Assembly (NCBI GenBank): GCA_902806425.1
Contig: CADCWP010000046.1
Location: 1 to 40,222 of the forward strand
Source: an uncultured Truepera sp.
GTDB taxonomy: Bacteria; Deinococcota; Deinococci; Deinococcales; Trueperaceae
Reading direction: 5' to 3'
Length of the DNA stretch: 40,222 nucleotides
Each line of letters begins with the position of its first letter. Position 1 is the stretch's first letter. Made by a program: the position numbers and the translations under genes. This document shows, in pieces, positions 9,056-17,361 of the stretch. The notes beneath the pieces were generated by a model. That model did not search any database and had not been told where the DNA came from. It saw only the letters and a list, made by a program, of their open reading frames with translations.

Positions 9056-9188
9056 TATGCTCCTTCGGGCCACGAGGCTGGGACGCTCCTGCCCACACAG
9101 CGGACAGGGGAAGTAAGACGCCGCAACCTGCGTGTGCGGGCCGCGCCGGGTAAAGCTTTAAGAAAGACAGGTGTTTGGGGCCGTTCTA

Positions 9189-10235
9189 TCACAGCGCTAC
9201 GACCTCGCCTGAAGGCACCCGGGGTCTCGTGGTGCCGCGCTCGACGAAGGTGACCGGCACCGTGACGCGTTTGGGTTGCGAGTCCTTATGGAGAATAACG
9301 GCCAGCGTTTCGGCGAGCATGAGGTCGACGGGCTGCTGCACCGTCGTAAGCGCGTAGCTTTGCCACGAGGCCGCCTCAATATCGTCGAAGCCGACTATAG
9401 CGACGTCTTCGGGAACCCGCAGACCGCACTCGGCGCGGGCGGTGTCGAGTGCGCCGAGCGCGATAAGATCGCTTGCACAAAAAAGTGCGTCGGGCGGCCC
9501 CTTTTGGCTGAGCAGATGGTGGGCCGCGTTTCGGCCCCAGTCGTAGCTGTAGTCTTTTTCGAGCGCGTACGAAAGCGCCGCGCCGCGCTCCTTTAAGCGG
9601 GTCATAAAACCGCCCTTGCGGTCGTGGTTGGTCGAGGTGTCGGGGTGGCCGCCGATAAAGGCGAACCGCGTGTGTCCGGCGTCTAAAAAGGCGTCTGCGA
9701 CCATCCGGCCACCCGCGACGTTGTCGCACGAGACGGCGTGGACGTTGGGATCGTCCAGGTAGCGGTTAAAGAGCACGACCGGGATGCCCGCGTCGCAAAA
9801 AACTTCGGCCATGTGCGACGACAGCGTGATCGAGGCGACGACCATCGCCTCGACGCGGTACTGTAGCGCCGTCCGCAGCACCTTGTCGATGTCCCCCCCG
9901 TCATCGACGTTGAAATACATGACCTGCCGCCCGGCCGCCCAGAGCTGCGCGGTAAACGCGTCTAACACCTTTGGATAAAGGTGGTTGTCAAGCCGCGCGA
10001 TCAGTACGCCGACGATCCGGGTGCGCTGCTGAACCAGGCTGCGCGCAAAGGCGTTCGGATGGTAGCCGAGGTCCTGGGCGACGCCGAGCACCCGTTTGCG
10101 CGTCTCGGGTGCGATCTTCCCGTTTGCGCTAAAAGCCCGCGAGACGACCGACTGCGAGACGCCCGCCGCCTTAGCGACGTCGTGCGAGGTGACGTTTGCC
10201 GGAGCTTTAGAGGGTTTTTTTCGTTGCTGGGTCAC
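9189..10235 (-). CDS. LacI-family transcriptional regulator
   Basis: About 348 residues from GTG 10235, four bases after the aldolase stop; the longer track ORF overlaps the aldolase and its Arg-rich start looks spurious. The N-terminal helix-turn-helix VTSHDVAKAAGVSQSVVSRA and hinge GYHPNAFARSL are classic LacI. The rest is a periplasmic-binding-protein-like effector domain (VGVLIARLDNHLYP through VAIVGFDDIEAAS). It sits inside the minus-strand operon and so should be autoregulated. Its likely targets are the TGTGA-N-TACGTA elements in the divergent promoter region at 12567-12584 and 12711-12728. The effector is probably the transported substrate or an intermediate. Confidence 0.93.
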   Translation of the reverse strand: MTQQRKKPSKAPANVTSHDVAKAAGVSQSVVSRAFSANGKIAPETRKRVLGVAQDLGYHPNAFARSLVQQRTRIVGVLIARLDNHLYPKVLDAFTAQLWAAGRQVMYFNVDDGGDIDKVLRTALQYRVEAMVVASITLSSHMAEVFCDAGIPVVLFNRYLDDPNVHAVSCDNVAGGRMVADAFLDAGHTRFAFIGGHPDTSTNHDRKGGFMTRLKERGAALSYALEKDYSYDWGRNAAHHLLSQKGPPDALFCASDLIALGALDTARAECGLRVPEDVAIVGFDDIEAASWQSYALTTVQQPVDLMLAETLAVILHKDSQPKRVTVPVTFVERGTTRPRVPSGEVVAL

Positions 10236-10239
10236 GGTT

Positions 10240-11025
10240 CTAGGGTGACGCCGGCGTCGCCTGAGATGGCTCGCCGAACGCCGCAACGGTCGCCTTCGCT
10301 CCGGCTACGAGATAGTTGAGGTCCGACTGCACGGTGACGAAGCGGTAGCCGAGTGAGAGCATCCGCTTGGCGTAGGCCGCCGACATGGTGTGGACCCCGG
10401 CGATAAGCCCGTGTTCTTGAGCAGCCTCGAGAATTTGTCCCAGCGCCGCGACCACCGGACCCTCACCCCAATCGGCCCCCGGTGCGCCGCCGAGCGCCTG
10501 ACTGAGGTCGGCGGGACCGACGTAGACGGCGTCTAAGCCAGGGACGGACATGATTTCAGCGAGGTTTTCGAGTGCCTGGGCGGTTTCGATCATGGCGAAC
10601 GTCAGCACCTCATCGTTGGCACCCTGCGCGTAGTCGTCACCCGCGTAGAGGCGGACACGGGTGGGGCCGAACGAGCGGTAGCCGTGGGGTGGATAGCGGC
10701 AGGCCCCCACGAACGCCTCGCACTGCGCGCGGGTACTGATCATCGGGCAGATGACGCCGTAGCAGCCCGCGTCGAGCAGCTTCATCAGGACTCCGGGTTC
10801 GTTCCACGGCGCGCGGGCGAGCGGCACGGTAGTCGTGCTCGAGATCGCTTGGAGCATCGGCAAGGCGGCCTCGAATCCGAAGGGGCCGTGTTGGAGGTCA
10901 ATCGTCAGGGTGTCGAACCCCTGATGGGCCATCGCTTCGGCGCTGAGCGATGAAGGGATATGAAGCCAGCCGTTGAGTACGGGTTCCCCGGCCTTTAGTT
11001 TTTGCTTCGCCACGTTTTTTAACAT
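10240..11025 (-). CDS. HpcH/HpaI-family class II aldolase
   Basis: 261 residues, usual length for HpaI/GarL-type 2-oxo acid aldolases, which cleave a 2-keto-4-hydroxy acid to pyruvate plus an aldehyde using a divalent metal. Residues equivalent to the HpaI active site are visible: His46 in IDLQHGPF, Arg71 in PLARAPWNEPG, Glu147 in FAMIETAQALEN and Asp173 in YVGPADLSQ. The ATG start is intact, though no strong ribosome site is obvious. It is placed between the alpha/beta hydrolase and the regulator. It suggests that the imported compound is converted to a 2-keto acid and split. No dehydratase gene is present, so how the keto acid arises is unexplained. Confidence 0.92.
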   Translation of the reverse strand: MLKNVAKQKLKAGEPVLNGWLHIPSSLSAEAMAHQGFDTLTIDLQHGPFGFEAALPMLQAISSTTTVPLARAPWNEPGVLMKLLDAGCYGVICPMISTRAQCEAFVGACRYPPHGYRSFGPTRVRLYAGDDYAQGANDEVLTFAMIETAQALENLAEIMSVPGLDAVYVGPADLSQALGGAPGADWGEGPVVAALGQILEAAQEHGLIAGVHTMSAAYAKRMLSLGYRFVTVQSDLNYLVAGAKATVAAFGEPSQATPASP

Positions 11026-11086
11026 GGGGTTGGGTCGTGGTGCATGACCCGCCTTTCTTTCGAGGTTTTACGCTCGCGGCTGTGTG

Positions 11087-11778
11087 TCACGCTCGCAGCC
11101 AGTCGTGCATAAGGGCGGACACCGCTTCGGGTTGCTCGAGCGGCGCGTAGTGACCGCACGCCGCGAGCGGCTCGAGACGCGCGCTCGGGATGAGGTCGCG
11201 CATCTCGTGGTGCAACTCCAGCGGCGTCACCCGGTCCTGACGTCCGGCGATAAGCAGCGTCGGGCAGGCGATAGTGTGCAGCGACGGGCGGCTGTCGGCG
11301 CGACTTTCCAAAAGCCCTAACTGCACCAAAAAGGTCTCGACGCCGACCGCGAACGCCATCGCTTCTACAACCTCTCGGACCCTCGCCGCTGCGCTCGTCT
11401 CACCGTAAACCCCCTCGGTATGGCTGCGGACGATGTCGGGGAAGCGGCCTCCTAGTGCCCCCTGCCGCCAGCGCGCCCAAGTCTCGTGGTTGTAGGGCGT
11501 ACTGCCCCGCGGGTTGGTGCTTAAAAGGCAGAGTTTGACCGCGCGCTCCGGTGCCTGCCGCATGATCTCGAGAGCCACGAGTCCTCCGAGTGAAAAGCCG
11601 ACGAGCGCAAAACGTTCAGGTGCTCTTCGCAAGGTCGCTGCGGCGCACCCAACGATGTCGCGTCCCTCAGTAGCCAAAAGCACGAACGGCTCGGCCACGT
11701 CGCTGAGCGCGTCCACCTGAGCTGCAAAGACCGTCTCGGTACAGAGCGTTCCGGGTAGCAGACGAGCGGTACCTTCAT
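11087..11778 (-). pseudogene. Alpha/beta-fold hydrolase with an apparent frameshift near its start
   Basis: The open frame 11087-11716 encodes the nucleophile motif VGFSLGGLVALEIM, the acid region LIAGRQDRVTP and the CGHYAPLEQPE histidine. The family's first strand and oxyanion loop lie upstream in the same frame as LLPGTLCTETVFAAQVDAL, with no start codon there. The natural start, ATG 11778 (MKVPLV), is in another frame. One extra base around 11758-11762 would join MKVPLV to LLPGTLC. This looks like a single-base deletion or a sequencing error. A short protein from GTG 11716 would lack the oxyanion loop. Intact, it would be a MenH- or enol-lactonase-like hydrolase of about 230 residues. Confidence 0.75.
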
Positions 11779-11883
11779 GCCTAAGACGTGGGGACCAGAT
11801 AGGGCTGTGTAGCCGTTTCGGACACCACCCAAGTCACCTGAGACGCCGAGAGGTGTACCCGGGCTACGTGGCGGCACGGTGGC

Positions 11884-12528
11884 TTATTCATGGCTGCCGA
11901 TACGCTCCAGCACCTCTCGTTCACGGTCCTCATGGTCGTCCGGCACTCGGACCATCTTGCCCGTTTCGTCGGCTTCGTACCCCATCTTCTCAGCGGCCCT
12001 GGTGACGTACGGCGACCAGTAGGGGTCCTTAAAGGTAAAAACGTCGTGAGGATCGAGCACCGCGGACATCCAGGCCGTACCTGCTTCGCCCGGCAAGACC
12101 TCGAAACCGCGCCAGAGCTTGGGCGGCAAGCTGATAAAGTCCCACTTTTCCAGCACCGTTTCGCCGTCGACCCTATCTTCGTTTTCGCCCCAGTAAAACC
12201 GCCATCTGTGTTCGGTCAGCGGCATAAAGCACTCCACGTAGTCGTGGGTATGGTAGGCGGGACCGTTGCCGGGTTCAGCCTTGACCATCCCGATCTGAAA
12301 CCGGTGCGGCAGACCGATCATCGGGGCGAAGCTCGGGTTTTCGCTCGCGGTGTCGCCGATCACGGCGTAATTGAGGCGCTGGTGGTGGGGTAGGGGAGAG
12401 TCGATAAACATCATCGGGCTGGGCTGTGCGAGCATCTCTTTAAAACGGCTGATACGGCCCGTCATGGCACCGAGTTCCCGGTTTGCGGGCGTGTGGTCTC
12501 GAGGGTCTACGGGTACGTCTACCGCCAT
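11884..12528 (-). CDS. Cupin-fold protein, first gene of the minus-strand catabolic arm
   Basis: 214 residues from ATG 12528, which has AAAGGGG five bases upstream; the track start at 12543 lacks a site. The central region shows a cupin metal motif, GPAYHTHDYVECFMPL (HxH then Glu), followed by RWRFYWGENE and a second strand-rich half with LPPKLWRGFEV. Single-domain cupins of this kind act as metal-dependent isomerases, lyases, dioxygenases or sugar epimerases. The exact reaction cannot be read. It is the first gene after the divergent promoter region, followed by the hydrolase about 100 bases later. The charged C-terminal tail (DDHEDREREVLERIG) is unusual for a cupin. Confidence 0.82.
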   Translation of the reverse strand: MAVDVPVDPRDHTPANRELGAMTGRISRFKEMLAQPSPMMFIDSPLPHHQRLNYAVIGDTASENPSFAPMIGLPHRFQIGMVKAEPGNGPAYHTHDYVECFMPLTEHRWRFYWGENEDRVDGETVLEKWDFISLPPKLWRGFEVLPGEAGTAWMSAVLDPHDVFTFKDPYWSPYVTRAAEKMGYEADETGKMVRVPDDHEDREREVLERIGSHE

Positions 12529-12566
12529 TACAACCCCTTTCATCTTTCCCTGGATAGCTGCTTGTA

Positions 12567-12584
12567 TGTGACTACGTAATCACA
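12567..12584. promoter_or_regulatory. Operator O1, LacI-type palindrome
   Basis: TGTGACTACGTAATCACA is an 18-bp inverted repeat with a single mismatched pair and a central CpG, the usual geometry of LacI-family operators. It sits about 9-26 bases downstream of the predicted start of the minus-strand transcript, a classic road-block position. A related half-matching site is O2. The assignment to the LacI protein of this cluster is an inference. Confidence 0.65.
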
Positions 12585-12599
12585 CAGAGAGCACTAAGC

Positions 12600-12628
12600 A
12601 CTATAGATTTTGCAGACACGGCTGTCAA
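12600..12628 (-). promoter_or_regulatory. Promoter of the cupin-to-nitrilase operon
   Basis: Reading the minus strand, a perfect TTGACA is followed by exactly 17 bases and TATAGT, matching the housekeeping sigma consensus in 11 of 12 positions. It points at the cupin gene, giving a leader of about 65 bases that contains operator O1. Confidence 0.75.
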
Positions 12629-12648
12629 CAGTGTCTAAATCTACACTT

Positions 12649-12667
12649 TTTAGCTTAATAAGCTAAA
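12649..12667. repeat. 19-bp perfect palindrome between the divergent promoters
   Basis: TTTAGCTTAATAAGCTAAA has two perfect 9-base arms around one central base. It is AT-rich and lies midway between the two divergent promoters, upstream of both -35 boxes. That position suits an activator or a second repressor, but no candidate protein can be assigned. Confidence 0.5.
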
Positions 12668-12699
12668 GACTATGCACAAAGAAGTCCTGCTCTATGGAG

Positions 12700-12729
12700 T
12701 TGACAATTTTTGTGAATACGTAGTACGGT
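12700..12729 (+). promoter_or_regulatory. Promoter of the transporter/SnoaL operon
   Basis: TTGACA at 12700-12705 is followed after 18 bases by TACGGT, a weak -10 box. A TAGTAC at 15-base spacing is an alternative. It points to the binding-protein gene at 12800. Operator O2 overlies the spacer and -10 box, so strong repression would be expected. The -10 assignment is uncertain. Confidence 0.5.
12711..12728. promoter_or_regulatory. Operator O2, half-conserved copy of O1
   Basis: TGTGAATACGTAGTACGG shares TGTGA, the central TACGTA and a following T with O1 (12 of 18 positions). Its right arm is degenerate. It overlaps the spacer and -10 region of the plus-strand promoter. O1 and O2 are 144 bases apart, so repression by looping between the two promoters is possible. 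Confidence 0.5.
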
Positions 12730-12799
12730 GCAGTTCTCAGAACAGTCCGGCTCCGGAACGGGCGGTCGGTGAGGTAATCACAAAATCAGGAGGCATTAG

Positions 12800-14119
12800 A
12801 TGAAACGGTTTTGGTCGCTTCTTCTCGTCTTGGCGCTGTCTATCGCAGGCGCGCAAACCCCCACCGCCGCCGATTACAACCTACAAGAAGGCAAACCCTA
12901 TGACGGCACTGAACTCAATTTTTTAATCTGCTGCACGGCGGTCGCGCAGTTTGCCGCGCTGATTGAGCGCACGCAGGAATTCACCGAACTTACCGGCATC
13001 ACCGTCAACTGGTCGAACACGCCGTACGAATCGTACAAAGACGAAATCTTGGTCGAAGCCTCCGCAGGGACCGGCAGTTACGACCTCGTGGCCTGGGTCG
13101 ACGCTTGGGGGCCGCAGCTCGAGCCCTTCCTCCTCCCCATCGACGACCGCGCCGCCGCCGACGGCGTCGATCTGAGCGACTACCCCGAGGTCTACTTGGA
13201 CGCCGCGCGGCTCGGCACCGACACGCTCTACGGCCTGCCCTTGCGGGGTCACGCTTTTATGCTCTGGTACCGCCAAGACTTATTGGAGGAAGCCGGGCTC
13301 GAGGTGCCGACCACTTGGCAAGAGGTCGCGGCAGCGGCCCAGACGATCCGAGAACAAACCGACATGGAGGGCGTGTCGCTCTACTACAACGTCGGTACGG
13401 GCCAGAATCTGTTTCCCTGGTTGTCGATGCTGTGGGGCGCGGGCGGCGACGTTTTCGACGAGAACAACCGGCCTATTTTTAACAACGAGACGGGCCTCGA
13501 AGTAACCGAGTTCTACGCGAACTTTATCCGCGAAGGGCTGACCGCGCCCGACGCTGTGACCAAGGGCGAACAAGAAGGCTGGCAGGCGGTCGCCCAGGGG
13601 CGCGCGGCGATGTTTCCCGGCTGGTCGTGGATCTACGAAAGTCTGGCAAATCCGGAGTTCTCCGAGCCGGAGGTGATCGACAACCTGGGATTTGTCGCCG
13701 CGCCGGGTTGGGAGGGTGGTGAGCGCACCTCGTACGGCTATATCTGGCCGGTCGGGATTTTTAGCGGCAGCCGCAACCAAGACGCTGCCTGGGAATACCT
13801 CAAGTTTTTAACGAACGACCAGGTAAACCTCGAGCTGGTCCTCGACAAGAGCGTTCCCGAACTCTCGACGGTGGTGGCGACGCGCTACTCGGCGCTGCGG
13901 TCGCCCGAGGTCAACGAAACGACCGGCGGTTTGCAGGAGGCGATGGCGGACTCTTTGGAACAGGCCCGTACGGAACCGCTCGTACCGGAGTGGCTCGAGG
14001 TCCAGTCGGTTTTAGAGGTCGCCATCAACGAGATCGCCAACGGGGCCGACGTAAAGGGCACGCTCGATACTGCCGCCGCCGACGTCGAAGAGATCATGTC
14101 GCGAGCGGGGTACTACTAA
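12800..14119 (+). CDS. ABC transporter sugar-type substrate-binding protein
   Basis: 439 residues with a Sec signal peptide (MKRFWSLLLVLALSIAGAQ) and a family-1 solute-binding fold. The ATG follows AGGAGG with a good spacing. Family-like stretches are ELTGITVNWSNTPYESYKDE and the C-terminal YLKFLTNDQVNLELV. A pair of adjacent cysteines (LICCTAVAQF near residue 43) is unusual. It opens the plus-strand arm and is followed after a stem-loop by two permease genes and three SnoaL-like genes. It presumably delivers the substrate degraded by the enzymes of both arms. It is distinct from the binding protein at 2060. Confidence 0.92.
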   Translation: MKRFWSLLLVLALSIAGAQTPTAADYNLQEGKPYDGTELNFLICCTAVAQFAALIERTQEFTELTGITVNWSNTPYESYKDEILVEASAGTGSYDLVAWVDAWGPQLEPFLLPIDDRAAADGVDLSDYPEVYLDAARLGTDTLYGLPLRGHAFMLWYRQDLLEEAGLEVPTTWQEVAAAAQTIREQTDMEGVSLYYNVGTGQNLFPWLSMLWGAGGDVFDENNRPIFNNETGLEVTEFYANFIREGLTAPDAVTKGEQEGWQAVAQGRAAMFPGWSWIYESLANPEFSEPEVIDNLGFVAAPGWEGGERTSYGYIWPVGIFSGSRNQDAAWEYLKFLTNDQVNLELVLDKSVPELSTVVATRYSALRSPEVNETTGGLQEAMADSLEQARTEPLVPEWLEVQSVLEVAINEIANGADVKGTLDTAAADVEEIMSRAGYY

Positions 14120-14129
14120 GGCACATTGA

Positions 14130-14159
14130 GTCGGGGACGTCTCAACGGGCGTCCCCGAC
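14130..14159 (+). repeat. Stem-loop between binding-protein and permease genes
   Basis: GTCGGGGACG and CGTCCCCGAC form a perfect 10-bp stem around a 10-base loop, 11 bases after the binding-protein stop. There is no T-run, so it is not a simple terminator. Such hairpins often stabilise the upstream mRNA or cause partial termination, raising binding protein over permease levels. Confidence 0.65.
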
Positions 14160-14264
14160 CGGCTATACCCTGCGCGGGGGTCCCCCAGGTAAACCCTTAT
14201 AACCCCGCCGAGCCCTGGACTGTAGCCGTGTACGGTCGGGTCCCCCTGTACAAGTTGCTGACGC

Positions 14265-15278
14265 GTGGTGGCCTTAGCGCCACCGGGAGAGGAGACGCTT
14301 ATCCATAGCCGCCGCACCCTTTTCTGGCTTTTAACGCCCGCCGTCGCCCTTCTCCTGCTGACGACGACCTACCCGCTCGTCTACGCGCTCGCCAATTCGT
14401 TTCGCTACTGGGTTTTGAGCCGCCCCGGACAGGAGCGCTGGGTCGGATTTGAAAACTACACCCGCGCGTTTGGCGACAGCGACTTTCTCAACAGCCTGCT
14501 CGTATCAGTCAATTACACAGCTTTGGCCGTCGTTTTCGCGGTGTCGCTTGGGCTCGGCATCGCGCTGCTGCTACAAAAAGCGAGCCGCCTACACACCTTC
14601 GTCAAGGTTCTGCTGATCTTCCCGTTCGCGGTCTCGCCCGCGCTCAAGGGGTTTTCGTTTCGGTTTATGCTCGACAGCCATTCCGGCGTGTTCGACGCGA
14701 TTGCCGATGTGATCGTGCGTTCGGTCGGTTGGGTGCTGACCTTGGGCGGGCTCGTTCACTACCCGGCGTTTCAGATCGGGGGGCTTGAAGCCGGACGCCT
14801 GACGCTGCTCCCGGCGCTGAAGTTTCCCGTCACCGCGGACACCATCTGGCTCGCCGACGGTTTTTGGGCGCTTTTTTGGATGGCGATGAGTGAGGTGTGG
14901 GGGTGGGCGCCCCTGTTCGCGCTGATGTTTTTGGGGGCGCTCGGCTCGATTGACACCGACATCTTTAACGCCGCGCGAATCGACGGGGCGACCTCGGGGC
15001 GCATCTTCTGGCACATCACGCTGCCTCTCTTGCGCCCGGTCATCCTTATCGTCACACTCCTTAAGATCATCTCGTCCCTCCGGATGTTCGACCAAGTGGT
15101 GACAATGACCGGAGGCGGGCCGGGGCGCGCGACCGAGACGATCAATCACCTTATCTATCAGGTCGGTTTCGGGCGGGGCCTCGACATGGGGTACGCCTCG
15201 GCGATGGCCTACATCCTGGTTGTCGCGTTATCGCTATTCGCATTTCTTTACGTCCGCGTGCTTTTCCGGAGGGCGTAG
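14265..15278 (+). CDS. Carbohydrate ABC transporter permease, MalF-like
   Basis: Integral membrane permease of up to 337 residues. It has hydrophobic helices from residue 18 (LFWLLTPAVALLLL), the EAA loop DIFNAARIDGATSGRIFWHI near residue 240 and the family MFDQVVTMTGGGPG motif. The start is unclear. GTG 14265 has no ribosome site, while a strong GGAGAGGAG precedes an in-frame ATC at 14301, just before HSRRTLFW where the family usually begins. Either a rare ATC start or the upstream GTG is used. It contains an extra periplasmic insert (roughly residues 135-190) compared with its counterpart at 4237. It pairs with the next gene. Confidence 0.9.
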   Translation: MVALAPPGEETLIHSRRTLFWLLTPAVALLLLTTTYPLVYALANSFRYWVLSRPGQERWVGFENYTRAFGDSDFLNSLLVSVNYTALAVVFAVSLGLGIALLLQKASRLHTFVKVLLIFPFAVSPALKGFSFRFMLDSHSGVFDAIADVIVRSVGWVLTLGGLVHYPAFQIGGLEAGRLTLLPALKFPVTADTIWLADGFWALFWMAMSEVWGWAPLFALMFLGALGSIDTDIFNAARIDGATSGRIFWHITLPLLRPVILIVTLLKIISSLRMFDQVVTMTGGGPGRATETINHLIYQVGFGRGLDMGYASAMAYILVVALSLFAFLYVRVLFRRA

Positions 15279-15285
15279 GAGGATT

Positions 15286-16209
15286 ATGACCGTCACCCGA
15301 GCCCGCACCCCCGCTATGACCGGACGCCCGCGCCCACGCCTCCGGTGGGGCAACCTCATGGACACCTTCGCTTCGCTTCTCGTTGTCGTGTTCGTGCTGC
15401 TGCCCATCTTCTGGCTTACCCTGACCGCCTTCAAGGGGCAGCGCGACGCCTTTTCACTCCGGCTCTTTTTCGAGCCTACGTTGGCGAACTTTCGGACGAT
15501 CTTTTCCGACACCTACCGTGCGGGCGACATGCTGGTCGACAGTCTGGTTGTCTCGAGCATCACCATCCTCATCACCCTGCCGGTCGCTATCGTCGCGGCC
15601 TACGCGTTTTCGCGGTTCCGGTTCCGCGGCAGCGACCTGCTCTTGGTCTGGGTCTTAGCAACGCAGTTTTTACCGCCGGTTGTGGTCTTGCTGCCCTTTT
15701 ACAACCTTTTCCGGCGACCGTTCGGTTGGCTTCCCGAGAGCTGGCTTGACGTGTCCTTTTTCGATAATCTTTCCCGCTTCACCCTGCTCGACACCTACGC
15801 GGCGCTCATCATCCTGAACTTGTCGTTTACGCTGCCCTACGCGATCTGGCTCCTAAAAGGTTTTGTCGACGCCCTGCCGGGGGAACTCGAGGAGGCCGCC
15901 TACGTCGACGGCAGCACCACCTTCGGCGTCCTGCGCCACATCACCTTCCCGCTCATCTTGCCGGGCATCATCGTATCGGCGGCGTTTGCGTTTATCTCTA
16001 CTTGGAACGAGTTCATCTTCGCGCTCGTCGTCGGCGGGCAGCGGGTGACGACCGTGCAAGTCGGTCTCAACCTGATGAACAGCGCCACCGGCGTGATCTG
16101 GGGGCAGATGTCGGCGGTGGGCGTGCTCATCATGGTGCCGCTGATCGCCCTGTCGTTCTTGATCCGCCGTCACTTCGTCAGCGGCATCACCTCGGGAGCG
16201 GTAAAATAA
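15286..16209 (+). CDS. Carbohydrate ABC transporter permease, MalG-like
   Basis: 307 residues from ATG 15286, which has GGAGG three bases upstream and lies seven bases after the previous stop; the track start overlaps the previous gene. It shows the MalG-type EAA loop ELEEAAYVDGSTTFGVLRHI around residue 203, six hydrophobic segments and the family ending FLIRRHFVSGITSGAVK. It completes the channel with the MalF-like subunit. No ATPase is encoded nearby. Confidence 0.93.
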   Translation: MTVTRARTPAMTGRPRPRLRWGNLMDTFASLLVVVFVLLPIFWLTLTAFKGQRDAFSLRLFFEPTLANFRTIFSDTYRAGDMLVDSLVVSSITILITLPVAIVAAYAFSRFRFRGSDLLLVWVLATQFLPPVVVLLPFYNLFRRPFGWLPESWLDVSFFDNLSRFTLLDTYAALIILNLSFTLPYAIWLLKGFVDALPGELEEAAYVDGSTTFGVLRHITFPLILPGIIVSAAFAFISTWNEFIFALVVGGQRVTTVQVGLNLMNSATGVIWGQMSAVGVLIMVPLIALSFLIRRHFVSGITSGAVK

Positions 16210-16210
16210 C

Positions 16211-17311
16211 ATGTCTGAACAAAAACACCCCTCAAAAGCTAAGGCGACCGCTCAGCCGGTTCTCGACGTGCCTTACCGTGACGTTCACGAGCTGCTCTAC
16301 CCGGAAGGTGAGCAGCGGCAGCCCATGCGCGGCTTCCGGGACGATTACGTCGATATCGTGCACTACATCGTCCGCTGCACGCACGACATCTGGGAGGGCG
16401 GCGACGTCGGGCTGATTTACAGCCACTATTCGCATAACGCAAGGGTCCACACGCCGGAAGGGATGATCTACGGGCGCGACAAGGTCGCCGAGAACACCCT
16501 GCAAAACCGGGCCGCCTTCCCGAACCTGCGCGCGTTCGCCGATGACGTGATCTGGTCGGGCGACGAAGAGACGGGTTTTTACTCGTCGCACCGGGTTTAC
16601 GATATCGCGCAGCACACGGGCCACTCGGTCTACGGCCCCCCTACCGGGCGCTGGATGCGCCACTACACGATAGCCGACTGCTTGGTGCTGGAAAACCGCA
16701 TCGTCGAAGAGTGGTTGGTGTCCGACAACCTCGCCATCATGCAGGGCTTGGGCCTGGACCCCCACGCTTACGCAAGGCGTTTGGCCGAGCGCGACGCCGA
16801 CGCGGGCTTCGCTCCCCGCGACAGCTTCGGCGACGTGGACCACCACCGCGGCCAAGAGCCCCCTCCGCTGGAGCCCGACGAGCTGGGGACGGTCGAACCT
16901 GAAACGCTGATGCGCCGCAGCCTGCACGAGATTTGGAACTGGCGGATGTTGGGGCAGTTAGAACACTATTACGCCCCAAATTTGGTCTGTTACACGACCG
17001 GCAACCGTATCCTCTATGGCCGCGGCGACTACCGCCACAACCTGCTGGCTTTACTCGCCGCCCTACCCGACGCCCTACTTTTGGTCGATCACGCGGCTTC
17101 GGTGCCGAACGGCGAAACCGGCTACCGGGTCGCCGTGCGCTGGACGCTGCTCGGCACGCATACCGGGCCGGGGTGGTACGGCGCGCCGACGGGCAAACGG
17201 GTGCGGCTTATGGGGGTCACGCACAGTGAAATCCGGGACAACCGGGTCGTCAGAGAGTGGCTTATGTACGACGAAATCGCTCTGCTTAAACAGCTCGAGT
17301 GGCCCTCTTGA
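16211..17311 (+). CDS. Two-domain SnoaL/NTF2-like protein, copy 1
   Basis: 366 residues built of two SnoaL-like (PF07366-type) cone domains, about residues 45-185 and 230-360, joined by a Pro/acidic linker. Each ends with the family signature: GPPTGRWMRHYTIADCLV then NRIVEEWLVSD in domain 1, and GAPTGKRVRLMGVTHSEI then NRVVREWLMYD in domain 2. SnoaL-type enzymes use a His/Asp or His/Glu pair for aldol cyclisation, elimination or isomerisation, in the cytosol. The ATG is two bases after the permease stop. Copies 1 and 3 look about three quarters identical by eye. The reaction is unknown; the operon context points to the imported substrate. Confidence 0.88.
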   Translation: MSEQKHPSKAKATAQPVLDVPYRDVHELLYPEGEQRQPMRGFRDDYVDIVHYIVRCTHDIWEGGDVGLIYSHYSHNARVHTPEGMIYGRDKVAENTLQNRAAFPNLRAFADDVIWSGDEETGFYSSHRVYDIAQHTGHSVYGPPTGRWMRHYTIADCLVLENRIVEEWLVSDNLAIMQGLGLDPHAYARRLAERDADAGFAPRDSFGDVDHHRGQEPPPLEPDELGTVEPETLMRRSLHEIWNWRMLGQLEHYYAPNLVCYTTGNRILYGRGDYRHNLLALLAALPDALLLVDHAASVPNGETGYRVAVRWTLLGTHTGPGWYGAPTGKRVRLMGVTHSEIRDNRVVREWLMYDEIALLKQLEWPS

Positions 17312-17361
17312 GGTGCCGCGACCCCTACTCCTACCGCGTAGTGCTGAGGCTCAGCTAACGG

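Noticed and set aside
9056-9188. Palindrome TAAAGCTTTA between lacI and the HisD-family gene
   Set aside because: Only 10 bp and unlike O1/O2. It is too short to call an operator, and there is no promoter nearby.
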